Shown one piece after another: positions 32,174 to 40,524 of a stretch of 64,000 bases of DNA; position 1 is the stretch's first letter; every line of letters begins with the position of its first letter. A model generated the notes under the pieces. That model worked only from the letters and a program-made list of their open reading frames with translations, did no database searches and was not told the origin of the DNA. The translations under genes and the position numbers were made by a program. This stretch comes from JAWVFM01 sp963771655 (GTDB lineage: Bacteria > Actinomycetota > Thermoleophilia > Solirubrobacterales > 70-9), in assembly GCA_963771655.1 (NCBI GenBank), contig CAVYUG010000006.1, positions 1 to 64,000 on the forward strand, in the 5' to 3' direction.

Positions 32174-32844
32174 GAGTGCGCTGGGCGCTCCTCCAGCACG
32201 TGCCCCACGAGGGGCCGGGGCTGATCGAAGTGGCGGCGGCGGAGGCGGGCATCGACCTGGTGCCGTCCCGGGCGTGGCGAGGAGATCCCATCCCGGAGGC
32301 CGGCGGGATCGGCGGCGTCGTCGCGATGGGTGGCCCGATGAGCGTCAACGACGCGGCCGAGCATGCGTGGCTCGAGCCCGAGATCGAGCTGCTTAGCGAT
32401 GCTCTCGATCGGGAGCTGCCCGTGCTCGGCGTTTGCCTCGGCGCCCAACTCATGGCGCGCGCCCTGGGTTGCGAGGTGCGTGCGGCGAACCTCGAGGAGG
32501 TCGGCGCCGGCCCGGTTGAGTTGACCGAGGCGGCGCGCGACGATCCGCTCCTCGGCCCCTGCGGTTCGCGCATCATGGCCTTCCACTGGCACGGCGAGAC
32601 GTTCGACCTTCCGGCCGGTCGAGCGACGCTCGCGAGGACTCCGCGGTGCGCCAACCAGGCGTTTCGCGCCGGCGAGCGCGCATGGGCGCTTCAGTTCCAC
32701 GTGGAGGTCGACGCTCGGCTCGCGGCGGCATGGCGGCCGCTCCTGCCGCCCTCCGTCGGGCTCGGCGAGGCCGTCGGCCGCGAGCTCGGCCGCGAGGGCG
32801 CGCCGGTGGTGCGCCGGTTCTTCGAGCTCGCCGCGGGCAAGTAG
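32170..32844 (+). CDS. Class I glutamine amidotransferase-like protein
   Basis: A stand-alone GATase1 domain of 224 aa (GMP synthase-like). The triad is complete: Cys89 in GVCLGAQLMA, His177 and Glu179 in LQFHVEV. HWHGETFDLPAG is also characteristic. Members hydrolyse glutamine or gamma-glutamyl compounds; the partner or substrate is not evident. The start is GTG 32170 overlapping the epimerase stop; GTG 32176 is an alternative. Confidence 0.9.
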   Translation: MRVRWALLQHVPHEGPGLIEVAAAEAGIDLVPSRAWRGDPIPEAGGIGGVVAMGGPMSVNDAAEHAWLEPEIELLSDALDRELPVLGVCLGAQLMARALGCEVRAANLEEVGAGPVELTEAARDDPLLGPCGSRIMAFHWHGETFDLPAGRATLARTPRCANQAFRAGERAWALQFHVEVDARLAAAWRPLLPPSVGLGEAVGRELGREGAPVVRRFFELAAGK

Positions 32845-32884
32845 TGTTCGCGCTCCCAACCCCACACGCGAAGGAGATTTGAGG

Positions 32885-33490
<606 letters not shown>

Positions 33491-33495
33491 GTCCC

Positions 33496-33527
33496 TTTGA
33501 ACCCCGGCGCACCCAGCCGGGTATGAG
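33496..33527 (+). promoter_or_regulatory. Promoter-like motif of cupredoxin gene 1
   Basis: TTTGAAC (33496-33502), 19 nt, then TATGAG (33522-33527), ending 5 nt before the GTG start codon. The same motif with the same spacing precedes the second cupredoxin gene. The position implies a leaderless or near-leaderless transcript. Confidence 0.5.
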
Positions 33528-33532
33528 AGGCA

Positions 33533-34219
33533 GTGAGGGGAAGGCGAATCAAGCTCGGCGCCGCCCTCGCGGCGACCCTCGTGCTCGCGCTCGGCGGCGC
33601 CTATGCCCTCGCCGATGACGTGATCTCGACGGCCCCCGTGGGCCTCAGCTACAGCCAGTCCACCTTCACGATCACCGGCGGCCAGGTCGCCCAGTTCTCC
33701 AACACGCAGGGCCTGCCGCACAGCGTCACCGCGAACGACACCAAGACGCTCGGGGGCTCGGCCCTCTTCGAGAGCGCGACGATCTCGAGCGGCAGCGCCA
33801 CGGTCAAGGGCGCCCAGTACCTGGCCCCGGGCGACTACGCGTTCCACTGCGCCGTCCATGGCTCGATCATGTCGGCCGCGTTGCACGTGGCGGGCGGGAC
33901 GCCGGTCGCCCGCCCGCGGCTCGCGCTCGCGATCGACAGCGGGAAGCTGGGGAAGGTGCGGAAGACCGGCAAGCTGAGGACGACGGTGTCGGACGCGGGG
34001 TCCGACGCGAGCGGCGTCGCGCTCACCGCCAAGCTCGGGCGGAAGACGATCGCGAGCGTGAAGGGCCTGAAGATTGCAGCGGGAGACAGTCGGCCGGTCG
34101 CGCTCCGGTTGTCGGATGCTGGTCGGAAGGCGATCAAGGGGAAGGATCAGGCGACGATCAAGCTCAGTGGGACCGTCGACTTCGGGCAGCCCGCCACGAC
34201 CAAGCGGACCCTCGAATAG
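33533..34219 (+). CDS. Secreted cupredoxin (plastocyanin/azurin-like) with C-terminal domain
   Basis: A 228-residue exported blue-copper protein. The signal peptide is residues 1-27. The type 1 copper ligands are seen as His63 (LPHSVT), Cys106, His109 and Met113 (FHCAVHGSIM). A second, Lys/Arg-rich beta domain (about 125-228, GVALTAKLGRKTIASVKGLKIAAG) has no recognised fold. It is probably an electron carrier or copper binder outside the membrane. The start is GTG 33533. It follows the SOD gene with its own promoter. Confidence 0.88.
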   Translation: MRGRRIKLGAALAATLVLALGGAYALADDVISTAPVGLSYSQSTFTITGGQVAQFSNTQGLPHSVTANDTKTLGGSALFESATISSGSATVKGAQYLAPGDYAFHCAVHGSIMSAALHVAGGTPVARPRLALAIDSGKLGKVRKTGKLRTTVSDAGSDASGVALTAKLGRKTIASVKGLKIAAGDSRPVALRLSDAGRKAIKGKDQATIKLSGTVDFGQPATTKRTLE

Positions 34220-34235
34220 CCGTCCTGCCCCGTGC

Positions 34236-34262
34236 TCGTCCTGCCGGTGAAGGGCAGGACGA
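34236..34262 (+). terminator. Terminator-like hairpin after cupredoxin gene 1
   Basis: A perfect 10-bp stem, TCGTCCTGCC / GGCAGGACGA, with a 7-nt loop lies 17 nt after the cupredoxin stop. There is no U-tract. Confidence 0.5.
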
Positions 34263-34303
34263 ACCGGCGCATAAGCAGGGAGCCGTTGGTACGGTCGCGC
34301 CGG

Positions 34304-36313
34304 ATGGGGGCTCGTAGGGAGAGTCGGCGCGGGTTTCGTCGCCCGCTCAGGGCGGGGTTCGTCGTCGCCGGAGCCCTCGCGCTGCCCGCCGCGGCGGCCG
34401 CGCACATCGAGCGCCCCGCGTACTGGCCGGACCCGAGGCCGGACCGCGCGGTGCATCCGGCGGCCGGCGGCAAGGTGCCGAAGGCGCGCTCGCTCGCGTC
34501 CGCCCTCGACCGCTCGGCGACCGGCGAAACACGCGTCGTCTGCAAGCGCGACTCGCTCCATCGCTCCATCGCCGCCATCCATGAGGTTCGCGCTAACGGC
34601 TACCGCCTGAGGCCCACGCAGCGGAAGCGTCACCTCGGGGCGAGGAAGGCGCACAAGCTCACCGCCCTCAACCGCGCCTTCGCGAAGCGCTGCGCCTACC
34701 GCCAGATCCAGCCTGCCGTCCTCGACTCTCACAACAACGACCGGATCGTGGTCATGCCGGGGGTCTACACGGAGCCGCATTCACGCAAGCAGCCCACCTT
34801 CGACAAGCGATGCGCGAAGTACCTCACCGACACCGACTTCGGCGGCGGCGGGCCGATCGGGCTCTCCTACCGCTACCAGTGGAACTGTCCCAACGACCAG
34901 TCCCTGGTCAACGTCCTCGGCCGCAAGCCCGGGGGGAAGGCGCCGCCTCCGCTCGAGGACCGGCACGGCATCCCGGACCTCGGGCCCTGCGTTCGCTGCA
35001 ACCTCCAGTTGGAGGGCTCCGGCCCGCGTCCCGAGGACGTGGTGATCGACTCCGGGCGCGCCGCGGCCGGCAACGGCGGGCCGAGCGCTGTGGGATCGAA
35101 GAAGGACGTCGCGCTCAAGGTCGACCGTGCCGACGGCTTCGTGCTGCGCGACATGACCCTGCGCCATGCGAAGGAGCACGACCTCTACGTGCTCGAGACG
35201 GACGGCTATCTGCTCGACCGGGTGAAGTTCTTCTACGCCGGCGAGTACGGGCATCTGACGTTCGCCTCGGATCACGGGCTGACGGCGAACTGCGAAGGAG
35301 TCGGCAACGGCGACTCGGCCGTGTACCCCGGCGGCGCGCCCGAGACCGACGACGACACCGCGCCCAACGCGCCTGACCCCCGCGACACGAGCTTCTATCC
35401 CCGCGCGCGCCTGAACCAGAAGATCACGCGCTGTGACCTTCACCACAACGCCCTCGGCTACTCGGGGACGATGGGTAACGCGACCCACCTCGTCCACAAC
35501 AACATCTACGGCAATACCACCGGCGTGTCCACCGACAGCTTCTTCGCCGGGGGCCACCCGGGCTTCCCGCAGAGCGGCGCGGTGTTCGAGAAGAACAACA
35601 TCTACTCGAACAACTTCAACGACTACGCCGACCAGCCGGCGCGAACCCGGGTGGAGCCCCAGGTGCCGGTCCCGATCGGGAGCGGGATCCAGATCGCGGG
35701 TGGCAACGCCAACGTCGTCCGCGACAACCGAATGTGGAACAACCACCGTGCGGCCGTCCGCCTGCTCGCGGTCCCCGACGCGATCTCCTGCGCACCCGGA
35801 ACGCAGACCTGCACCATCACCAACCCCAGCTCGGACTCCTTCGACAACCTCTTCTACGACAACGTGCTAGGCCGCTCTCCCTCGGGCCGCAAACAGCTCA
35901 ACGGCGTCGACTTCTGGTGGGACGGTTTCCCGACCAACACCGGCAACTGCTGGTTCAACAACATCGGCCCCGACGGCACGAACGCGAGCTGGAGCGGGGA
36001 CCCGCAGCGCTCCGGTGCGAACCAGGCCAAGCCCGGCTTCCTTCCGGAGAACTGCTCGTCGCCCCTGAACGTCGGTATCGGCGACCCCTCGAAAGAGGCG
36101 ATGCTCGTTTACTGCGCCACGGCGGCGATCGGGGACCCGGGGTGCGACTGGTTCGTGCCGCCGCCGAAGCCCAAGACGAAGGCGGCGCGCGCCTACGCGA
36201 GAGCCGACCGCCGACGTTCGCGCGAGGTCATGCGCGGCGGGCCGCTCGCCGCGCCCGCCTGCGGGCTCGTCGGCGACACGCTGAGCTGCGCCGCCTTCGC
36301 GACCCGGCCATGA
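34304..36313 (+). CDS. Secreted right-handed parallel beta-helix protein
   Basis: A 669-residue exported protein. The signal peptide has a basic n-region (MGARRESRRGFRRPLRAG) and ends AAAAAH. The centre (about residues 240-480) shows parallel beta-helix rungs typical of the pectate-lyase/NosD-like fold (ADGFVLRDMTLRHAKEHDLYVLETDGYLLDRV, then THLVHNNIYGNTTGVS, VFEKNNIYSNNFNDYA, NANVVRDNRMWNN). Several Cys pairs suggest disulfides. A carbohydrate-active or adhesive role is possible; no catalytic site was identified. ATG 34304 was preferred over GTG 34232, which lies inside the upstream hairpin. Confidence 0.82.
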   Translation: MGARRESRRGFRRPLRAGFVVAGALALPAAAAAHIERPAYWPDPRPDRAVHPAAGGKVPKARSLASALDRSATGETRVVCKRDSLHRSIAAIHEVRANGYRLRPTQRKRHLGARKAHKLTALNRAFAKRCAYRQIQPAVLDSHNNDRIVVMPGVYTEPHSRKQPTFDKRCAKYLTDTDFGGGGPIGLSYRYQWNCPNDQSLVNVLGRKPGGKAPPPLEDRHGIPDLGPCVRCNLQLEGSGPRPEDVVIDSGRAAAGNGGPSAVGSKKDVALKVDRADGFVLRDMTLRHAKEHDLYVLETDGYLLDRVKFFYAGEYGHLTFASDHGLTANCEGVGNGDSAVYPGGAPETDDDTAPNAPDPRDTSFYPRARLNQKITRCDLHHNALGYSGTMGNATHLVHNNIYGNTTGVSTDSFFAGGHPGFPQSGAVFEKNNIYSNNFNDYADQPARTRVEPQVPVPIGSGIQIAGGNANVVRDNRMWNNHRAAVRLLAVPDAISCAPGTQTCTITNPSSDSFDNLFYDNVLGRSPSGRKQLNGVDFWWDGFPTNTGNCWFNNIGPDGTNASWSGDPQRSGANQAKPGFLPENCSSPLNVGIGDPSKEAMLVYCATAAIGDPGCDWFVPPPKPKTKAARAYARADRRRSREVMRGGPLAAPACGLVGDTLSCAAFATRP

Positions 36314-36789
36314 GCTGGGGAGGCGACGTTGCGGCACGCGTCCCGGTCGCGACGCCGGGCGGCGGCCTCGCAGGCCTCGCCGCCAAGACCAGGCTGGCCT
36401 TGAGCGCGGCCGCTGTGTTCGCGTGCACGCTTCTCGCCGCGGCCTCCTTCACCGCCCCCACTCTCGTCGGCGACATCGCCACGCGATCCGCGCTGGCGAC
36501 GATGCGCCTGGCGACGGCGACCTGCGCCGATTGGCGGGAGGCGGGCAGCGCGCGCCGCGACGCTCTGGTGGGCGCGCTGACGGTGGCCGCGACCGCTCCG
36601 GATCCCGAGAGCCCGGGGGCGACTCTCGACCGGGCCGCCGCCTCCGCACAGCTCTCGCGGGCATGCTCGACCAGGCTCTCGCGCTCGTTCCTCCTCTTCG
36701 AGGTGTACAACCGCGCGGCGTCGTTCTCACCCGCCGCCGCCGGCGCGGCGCCGGCGCTCGGGGGCTTCGGAAACGGCCCCCACGACTGA
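36310..36789 (+). CDS. Membrane-anchored small protein, unknown function
   Basis: A 159-residue protein with one hydrophobic segment (LALSAAAVFACTLLAAASF, residues 29-47) and an Ala-rich, apparently helical extracytoplasmic part with two cysteines. No family recognised. ATG 36310 overlaps the stop of the beta-helix gene (ATGA), so the two are coupled and may work together at the cell surface. Confidence 0.65.
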   Translation: MSWGGDVAARVPVATPGGGLAGLAAKTRLALSAAAVFACTLLAAASFTAPTLVGDIATRSALATMRLATATCADWREAGSARRDALVGALTVAATAPDPESPGATLDRAAASAQLSRACSTRLSRSFLLFEVYNRAASFSPAAAGAAPALGGFGNGPHD

Positions 36790-36805
36790 GGCGGCGAGGC
36801 GCTCG

Positions 36806-36839
36806 CCCGCTCCTTAACGCTAACTCAAAGAGGAGCGGG
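36806..36839 (+). terminator. Terminator hairpin before the mce locus
   Basis: A 9-bp stem, CCCGCTCCT (36806-36814) / AGGAGCGGG (36831-36839), with a 16-nt loop follows the beta-helix operon. A second small hairpin, GCCCAT-gaa-ATGGGC (36846-36860), comes next. Confidence 0.55.
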
Positions 36840-36881
36840 AATAAAGCCCATGAAATGGGCGTTTGCAGCCACGGTTGTGCT

Positions 36882-36911
36882 TTGACAGCACTCCGGACCG
36901 GGTGCTAATTT
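36882..36911 (+). promoter_or_regulatory. Sigma-70 promoter of the mce operon
   Basis: TTGACA (36882-36887), an 18-nt spacer and TAATTT (36906-36911), followed by a GC-rich 5' leader of about 50 nt before the TTG start of the first mce gene. It is the best promoter match on the plus strand between 34 and 47 kb. Confidence 0.7.
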
Positions 36912-36966
36912 CGCGCGCGCGCCTTGGTTTGGCGCGCGGGTACGGGATGGCCGAGAGCGGAGCAGA

Positions 36967-38424
36967 TTGAGCAAACCTGCCGGTGTCGGGAGGGTGGTCG
37001 CGATTGTCGCGCTCGTCGCGGCGCTCGTCGCGCTGGGCTTCGTCATCTTCAGCGGTGGTCCCTCCTACGAGGTCACGGCCGAGTTCCAGAACGCATCTCA
37101 GCTCGTCACGGGCAACCAGGTCGTGGTGGGCGGGGTGCCCGTCGGCTCGGTCGAGAGCATCGACCTCGGGCCGCACGGGCAGGCGCTCGTCAAGTTCTCG
37201 ATCGACGAGTCCGACTACCAGCCGCTCAAGGTCGGCACCACCGCGCAGATTCGCGAGACGTCCCTCTCGTCGGTCGCCGGGCGCCAGATCCAGCTCACCC
37301 TGCCGCCGTCCAACTCCTCGGCGCAAGACATCCCCAGCGGGGGCGAGATCCCTCTCTCGGCCACGGTCTCCGAGGTCGACATCGACCAGATCTTCAACAC
37401 CCTCTCGCCCAAGACCATCAACGACTTCAAGCACGTCGTCCAGGGCTTCGACATCTCGTACGAGGGCTCGGCGAAGCAGGCCAATCAGGGGTTCAAGTAC
37501 TTCAACCCCCTGCTCTCCACGTCGCGCCGGGTGTTCGGTGAGCTGACGCGGGACACGCCGACCTTCGAACGGCTCCTCGTCGACACGTCCTCGCTCTCCG
37601 GCGCGCTCGCCCAGCGGGCGCCGGACCTCACCCTCCTCGTCCACAACCTCGACCTGACGATGAACGCGCTCGCTTCCCAGCGCACGGCCCTGGCCGCTTC
37701 GATCCGGAAGCTGCCGGGCTTCATGCGCGAGGCGAACACGACGTTCGTCAATCTCCGCGCCGCGCTCGACGACCTCGATCCCCTCGTCTCGGCGTCGAAG
37801 CCGGTGGCCGACCGCCTGCGCCCGTTCTTCCACCTGCTTCGCGGCACGGCCCGTGACGCGGTGCCGACGATCACGGACCTCCAGCACATCGTGAAGCGGC
37901 CCGGCAAGCAGAACGACCTCATCGAGCTGACGCGCGACGCGATCCCGCTCGCGAAGGTGGCGGTCGGCAGCGGGTCACCGAGCTGTGGCTCCAACCCGAG
38001 CGCCGACTACGGTCAGGCCGCGGACAACAACTTCACGCAGGGCGCGTTCGGCGAGTCGGTGTGCGCCCTGCGCAACGGCCTGCCGATCGCGGCGTTCCTC
38101 CGCCCGTACTCGCCCGAGGTCAAGTCGTGGTTCAACACCTTCGGCACGGCTGGCGTCACGGACGCCACGGGCGGCATCGGCCGCATCTCGGTCACGCTCA
38201 ACGCCTTCTCGCCCTCGGCCGGCGGGCTCCCGATCATCGGCCCCGGCACCGTGCTCGATCCATCGCAGCTCCTCGCGGGGCTCGACACGGGCAACGCGCG
38301 GCGCTGCCCCGGTGGCCTCGAGCGGACGGCGGAAGACGGCTCGAACCCGTTCCTGGACCACGGCGCCGTCGTCGGCGGCTCGAGCTTCTGCCTCCCCAAC
38401 TCGACGGGCCCGGTGGGCCCATGA
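36967..38424 (+). CDS. MCE/MlaD family protein 1 of 6
   Basis: A subunit of an Mce lipid-import complex. Residues 9-28 form an N-terminal membrane anchor. The MCE/MlaD domain follows (about 35-120: YEVTAEFQNASQLVTGNQVVVGGVPVGSVESIDL). A long helical region then probably forms the periplasmic tunnel, and a C-terminal part contains a Cys pair. Length 485 aa. The start is TTG 36967 with GGAGCAG upstream. It heads a run of six mce genes, and no YrbE permease gene precedes it. The substrate class (lipid or sterol) is inferred from the family. Confidence 0.92.
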   Translation: MSKPAGVGRVVAIVALVAALVALGFVIFSGGPSYEVTAEFQNASQLVTGNQVVVGGVPVGSVESIDLGPHGQALVKFSIDESDYQPLKVGTTAQIRETSLSSVAGRQIQLTLPPSNSSAQDIPSGGEIPLSATVSEVDIDQIFNTLSPKTINDFKHVVQGFDISYEGSAKQANQGFKYFNPLLSTSRRVFGELTRDTPTFERLLVDTSSLSGALAQRAPDLTLLVHNLDLTMNALASQRTALAASIRKLPGFMREANTTFVNLRAALDDLDPLVSASKPVADRLRPFFHLLRGTARDAVPTITDLQHIVKRPGKQNDLIELTRDAIPLAKVAVGSGSPSCGSNPSADYGQAADNNFTQGAFGESVCALRNGLPIAAFLRPYSPEVKSWFNTFGTAGVTDATGGIGRISVTLNAFSPSAGGLPIIGPGTVLDPSQLLAGLDTGNARRCPGGLERTAEDGSNPFLDHGAVVGGSSFCLPNSTGPVGP

Positions 38425-40361
38425 GGCGCCTCACGCTCATGGCCGCTCTCGCGCTCCTGCTGGCGGTGGCGTGGCTCGTGACGGGCTCGGCGGGCGCGGA
38501 CGACAGCCACACGTACAAGATCGAGATGTACAACGCCTTCGGGATCGTCAACGGCTCCGACGTGCGCGTCGGCGGGGTGAACGCCGGCTCGGTCTCGAGC
38601 CTCGACGTCAACGCGCAGAAGCGGGCGGTCGCCACCGTCGAGCTGACCGGGCCCCTCTCGGTGCTCGGCAGGGACACCCGCTGCGCCTCCGAGCCCCAGT
38701 CGCTGATCGCGGAGTACTTCATCAACTGCACGCCGAAGGGGCCGCCGCTCCCCAACGGAGGCGAGATCCCGGCGAGCCACGTGCGGTTGACGGTGCAGGC
38801 CGATCTGGTGGCGAACTCGCTGCGGACGTCCTACCGCGACCGCCTCACGATGCTCATCAACGAGTTCGGCACGGGTCTCGCGGGCAACGCCCACTCGCTG
38901 AACCAGGCGATCCGCCTCGGGTCGCCCGCGCTCTCCAACCTCCGCAAGGTCCTCGACATCCTCGGCAGGCAGGCGGCGACGATCAGGAACCTGAACGCCG
39001 ACTCCGACGAGATCATCGGCCAGCTCGCGGACAACCGGGCGAACGTCGTCAAGTTCATCCAGACCGCCGGCCGCACGGCCGCGATCTCGGCCACCCGCCG
39101 CGACGACCTCTCGGTGGACTTCAATCGCCTCGACGACTTCCTCCACGAGCTCGGGCCGACCGTGGAGCAGCTCGGCGCCACCGCGCGCCAGTCGACGCCT
39201 CTCCTCCGCGACCTCCATGCCGCCGCCCCGGGCCTCAACACGCTGGCGGCCACCCTGCCGGCGTTCAATCGCGCTTCGGGGCGCTCGCTCACCGCCCTCG
39301 GCCGCGCGGCCGTGCCGGGCCGCAAGGCGCTCAGGCAGGGACGCGACGAGATCCAGCTGCTCGGCCAGGCGGGGAAGAGCGCGTATCCCGTCGGCGACGT
39401 CCTCGCCAAGTTCCTCCTCGACCTCGATTCGCCCAGCCGCGCGGTGAACGTCGATATGCGGGCCGCGAACACGTGCGCGCCCGGGACGACGAGCCCGAAG
39501 ACCAAGCCCTGCTACTCGACCGGCCGCAAGGCCCCGACCGGCTATGACGGCTACGAGAACCTGCTCAACTGGCTCTACTACCTCTCGGGGTCGACGAACC
39601 AGTTCGACCAGATCGGGCATGCGACTCGGATCTCGCTCTACGGGGCGCCCGGCCTCGACGCCTGCGGCAACTTCACCACCGGCTACAACGCGAACACTGG
39701 GGTGACGGGGGTGCCGGCCGTCGGTGGCGGGCTGACGACGCAGCTCACGAAGACGGCGCCGTGCGTCGACTGGCTCGGGCCGAACCAGCCGGGCATCAAC
39801 GAGAGCCTCAACCTGCCGCCATATGACCCGTCGGTTTGCCCGAACGGCACGGCTCCGGCGGCGGCCCTCAAGTACTGCAACCCCGCCGGGCCGAAGCAGA
39901 GCGGAACCTCGACGAAGGCGCTGAAGGCCGCCGCGAAGGCGGCCGGCGGCTCGGGCACTCGCTCGGGTCCCGGCGGCGCGGCGGGACAGGTCACCCCGTC
40001 CGGCGGCGGCGGCGGCGGTGGTGGTGGCGGCGGCAACGGCGGCGGCGGCGGTGGCGCGAGCGGCGGCGGGGGCGGTGGCCTCCCGCCCGTGCACGGCCTT
40101 CCCCCGGGGCTCCTCCCGAATACCCAGCGCGCCCTGCGTCGCCTCGAGCACATTCTCGGGCTGCCGCCGGGGACGGGACTCGGAGGCGCGCTCGGCGGCG
40201 GCGGCCTGGGCGGCCTCGGCGGGCCGAACGGTCTCGGCGGCGTCCTCGGCGGCCAGCCCAAGGCGCGCAAGGGCGGCGGGCCGGCCGCGCCCTCGCCGCA
40301 GGGCCTGCAGGGAGCGACGCAGAACCTTCTCGACTACCTGCTCGGGGACGGAGGCGTTTAG
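38421..40361 (+). CDS. MCE/MlaD family protein 2 of 6, glycine-rich C-terminus
   Basis: 646 aa. An N-terminal hydrophobic export segment (residues 4-26) is followed by the MCE domain (HTYKIEMYNAFGIVNGSDVRVGGVNAGSVSSLDV) and the helical tunnel region. From about residue 515 the sequence becomes Gly/Pro-rich low complexity, including runs of ten glycines, ending ATQNLLDYLLGDGGV. Such a tail is unusual and may extend through the cell envelope. ATG 38421 overlaps the previous stop. Its TAG is the first base pair of a 162-bp palindrome that separates it from the next gene. Confidence 0.9.
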   Translation: MRRLTLMAALALLLAVAWLVTGSAGADDSHTYKIEMYNAFGIVNGSDVRVGGVNAGSVSSLDVNAQKRAVATVELTGPLSVLGRDTRCASEPQSLIAEYFINCTPKGPPLPNGGEIPASHVRLTVQADLVANSLRTSYRDRLTMLINEFGTGLAGNAHSLNQAIRLGSPALSNLRKVLDILGRQAATIRNLNADSDEIIGQLADNRANVVKFIQTAGRTAAISATRRDDLSVDFNRLDDFLHELGPTVEQLGATARQSTPLLRDLHAAAPGLNTLAATLPAFNRASGRSLTALGRAAVPGRKALRQGRDEIQLLGQAGKSAYPVGDVLAKFLLDLDSPSRAVNVDMRAANTCAPGTTSPKTKPCYSTGRKAPTGYDGYENLLNWLYYLSGSTNQFDQIGHATRISLYGAPGLDACGNFTTGYNANTGVTGVPAVGGGLTTQLTKTAPCVDWLGPNQPGINESLNLPPYDPSVCPNGTAPAAALKYCNPAGPKQSGTSTKALKAAAKAAGGSGTRSGPGGAAGQVTPSGGGGGGGGGGGNGGGGGGASGGGGGGLPPVHGLPPGLLPNTQRALRRLEHILGLPPGTGLGGALGGGGLGGLGGPNGLGGVLGGQPKARKGGGPAAPSPQGLQGATQNLLDYLLGDGGV

Positions 40362-40522
40362 CGGTGCCTCCGGCAAATCCCGCACCCAATTGGGCGGCCC
40401 CGAGTGACCGCCATGCTTCGTCCTCAGTCGCCCGCATGGCGCTGCCATGCGGGCTCCCTGCGTCCTCGCATGCCGGCCATCGGACCTCGCCCAATCGGGC
40501 ACGGGCTTACCGGAGGCACCGC
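40361..40522 (+). repeat. 162-bp near-palindrome between mce genes 2 and 3
   Basis: Outer arms GCGGTGCCTCCGG (40361-40373) and CCGGAGGCACCGC (40510-40522) are perfect over 13 bp and continue imperfectly for about 22 bp more (CCCAATTGGGCG against CGCCCAATCGGG). A central perfect hairpin CCCGCATGGC-gct-GCCATGCGGG (40431-40453) is centred on the same axis. The element starts on the last base of a stop codon and ends 2 nt before an ATG. It is either a MITE-like insertion or a large RNA hairpin. Confidence 0.75.
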
Positions 40523-40524
40523 TG

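Noticed and set aside
40015..40085. GGC/GGT-rich run as a possible microsatellite or CRISPR-like repeat
   Set aside because: It is in-frame poly-glycine coding of mce gene 2 with irregular units; no spacers.
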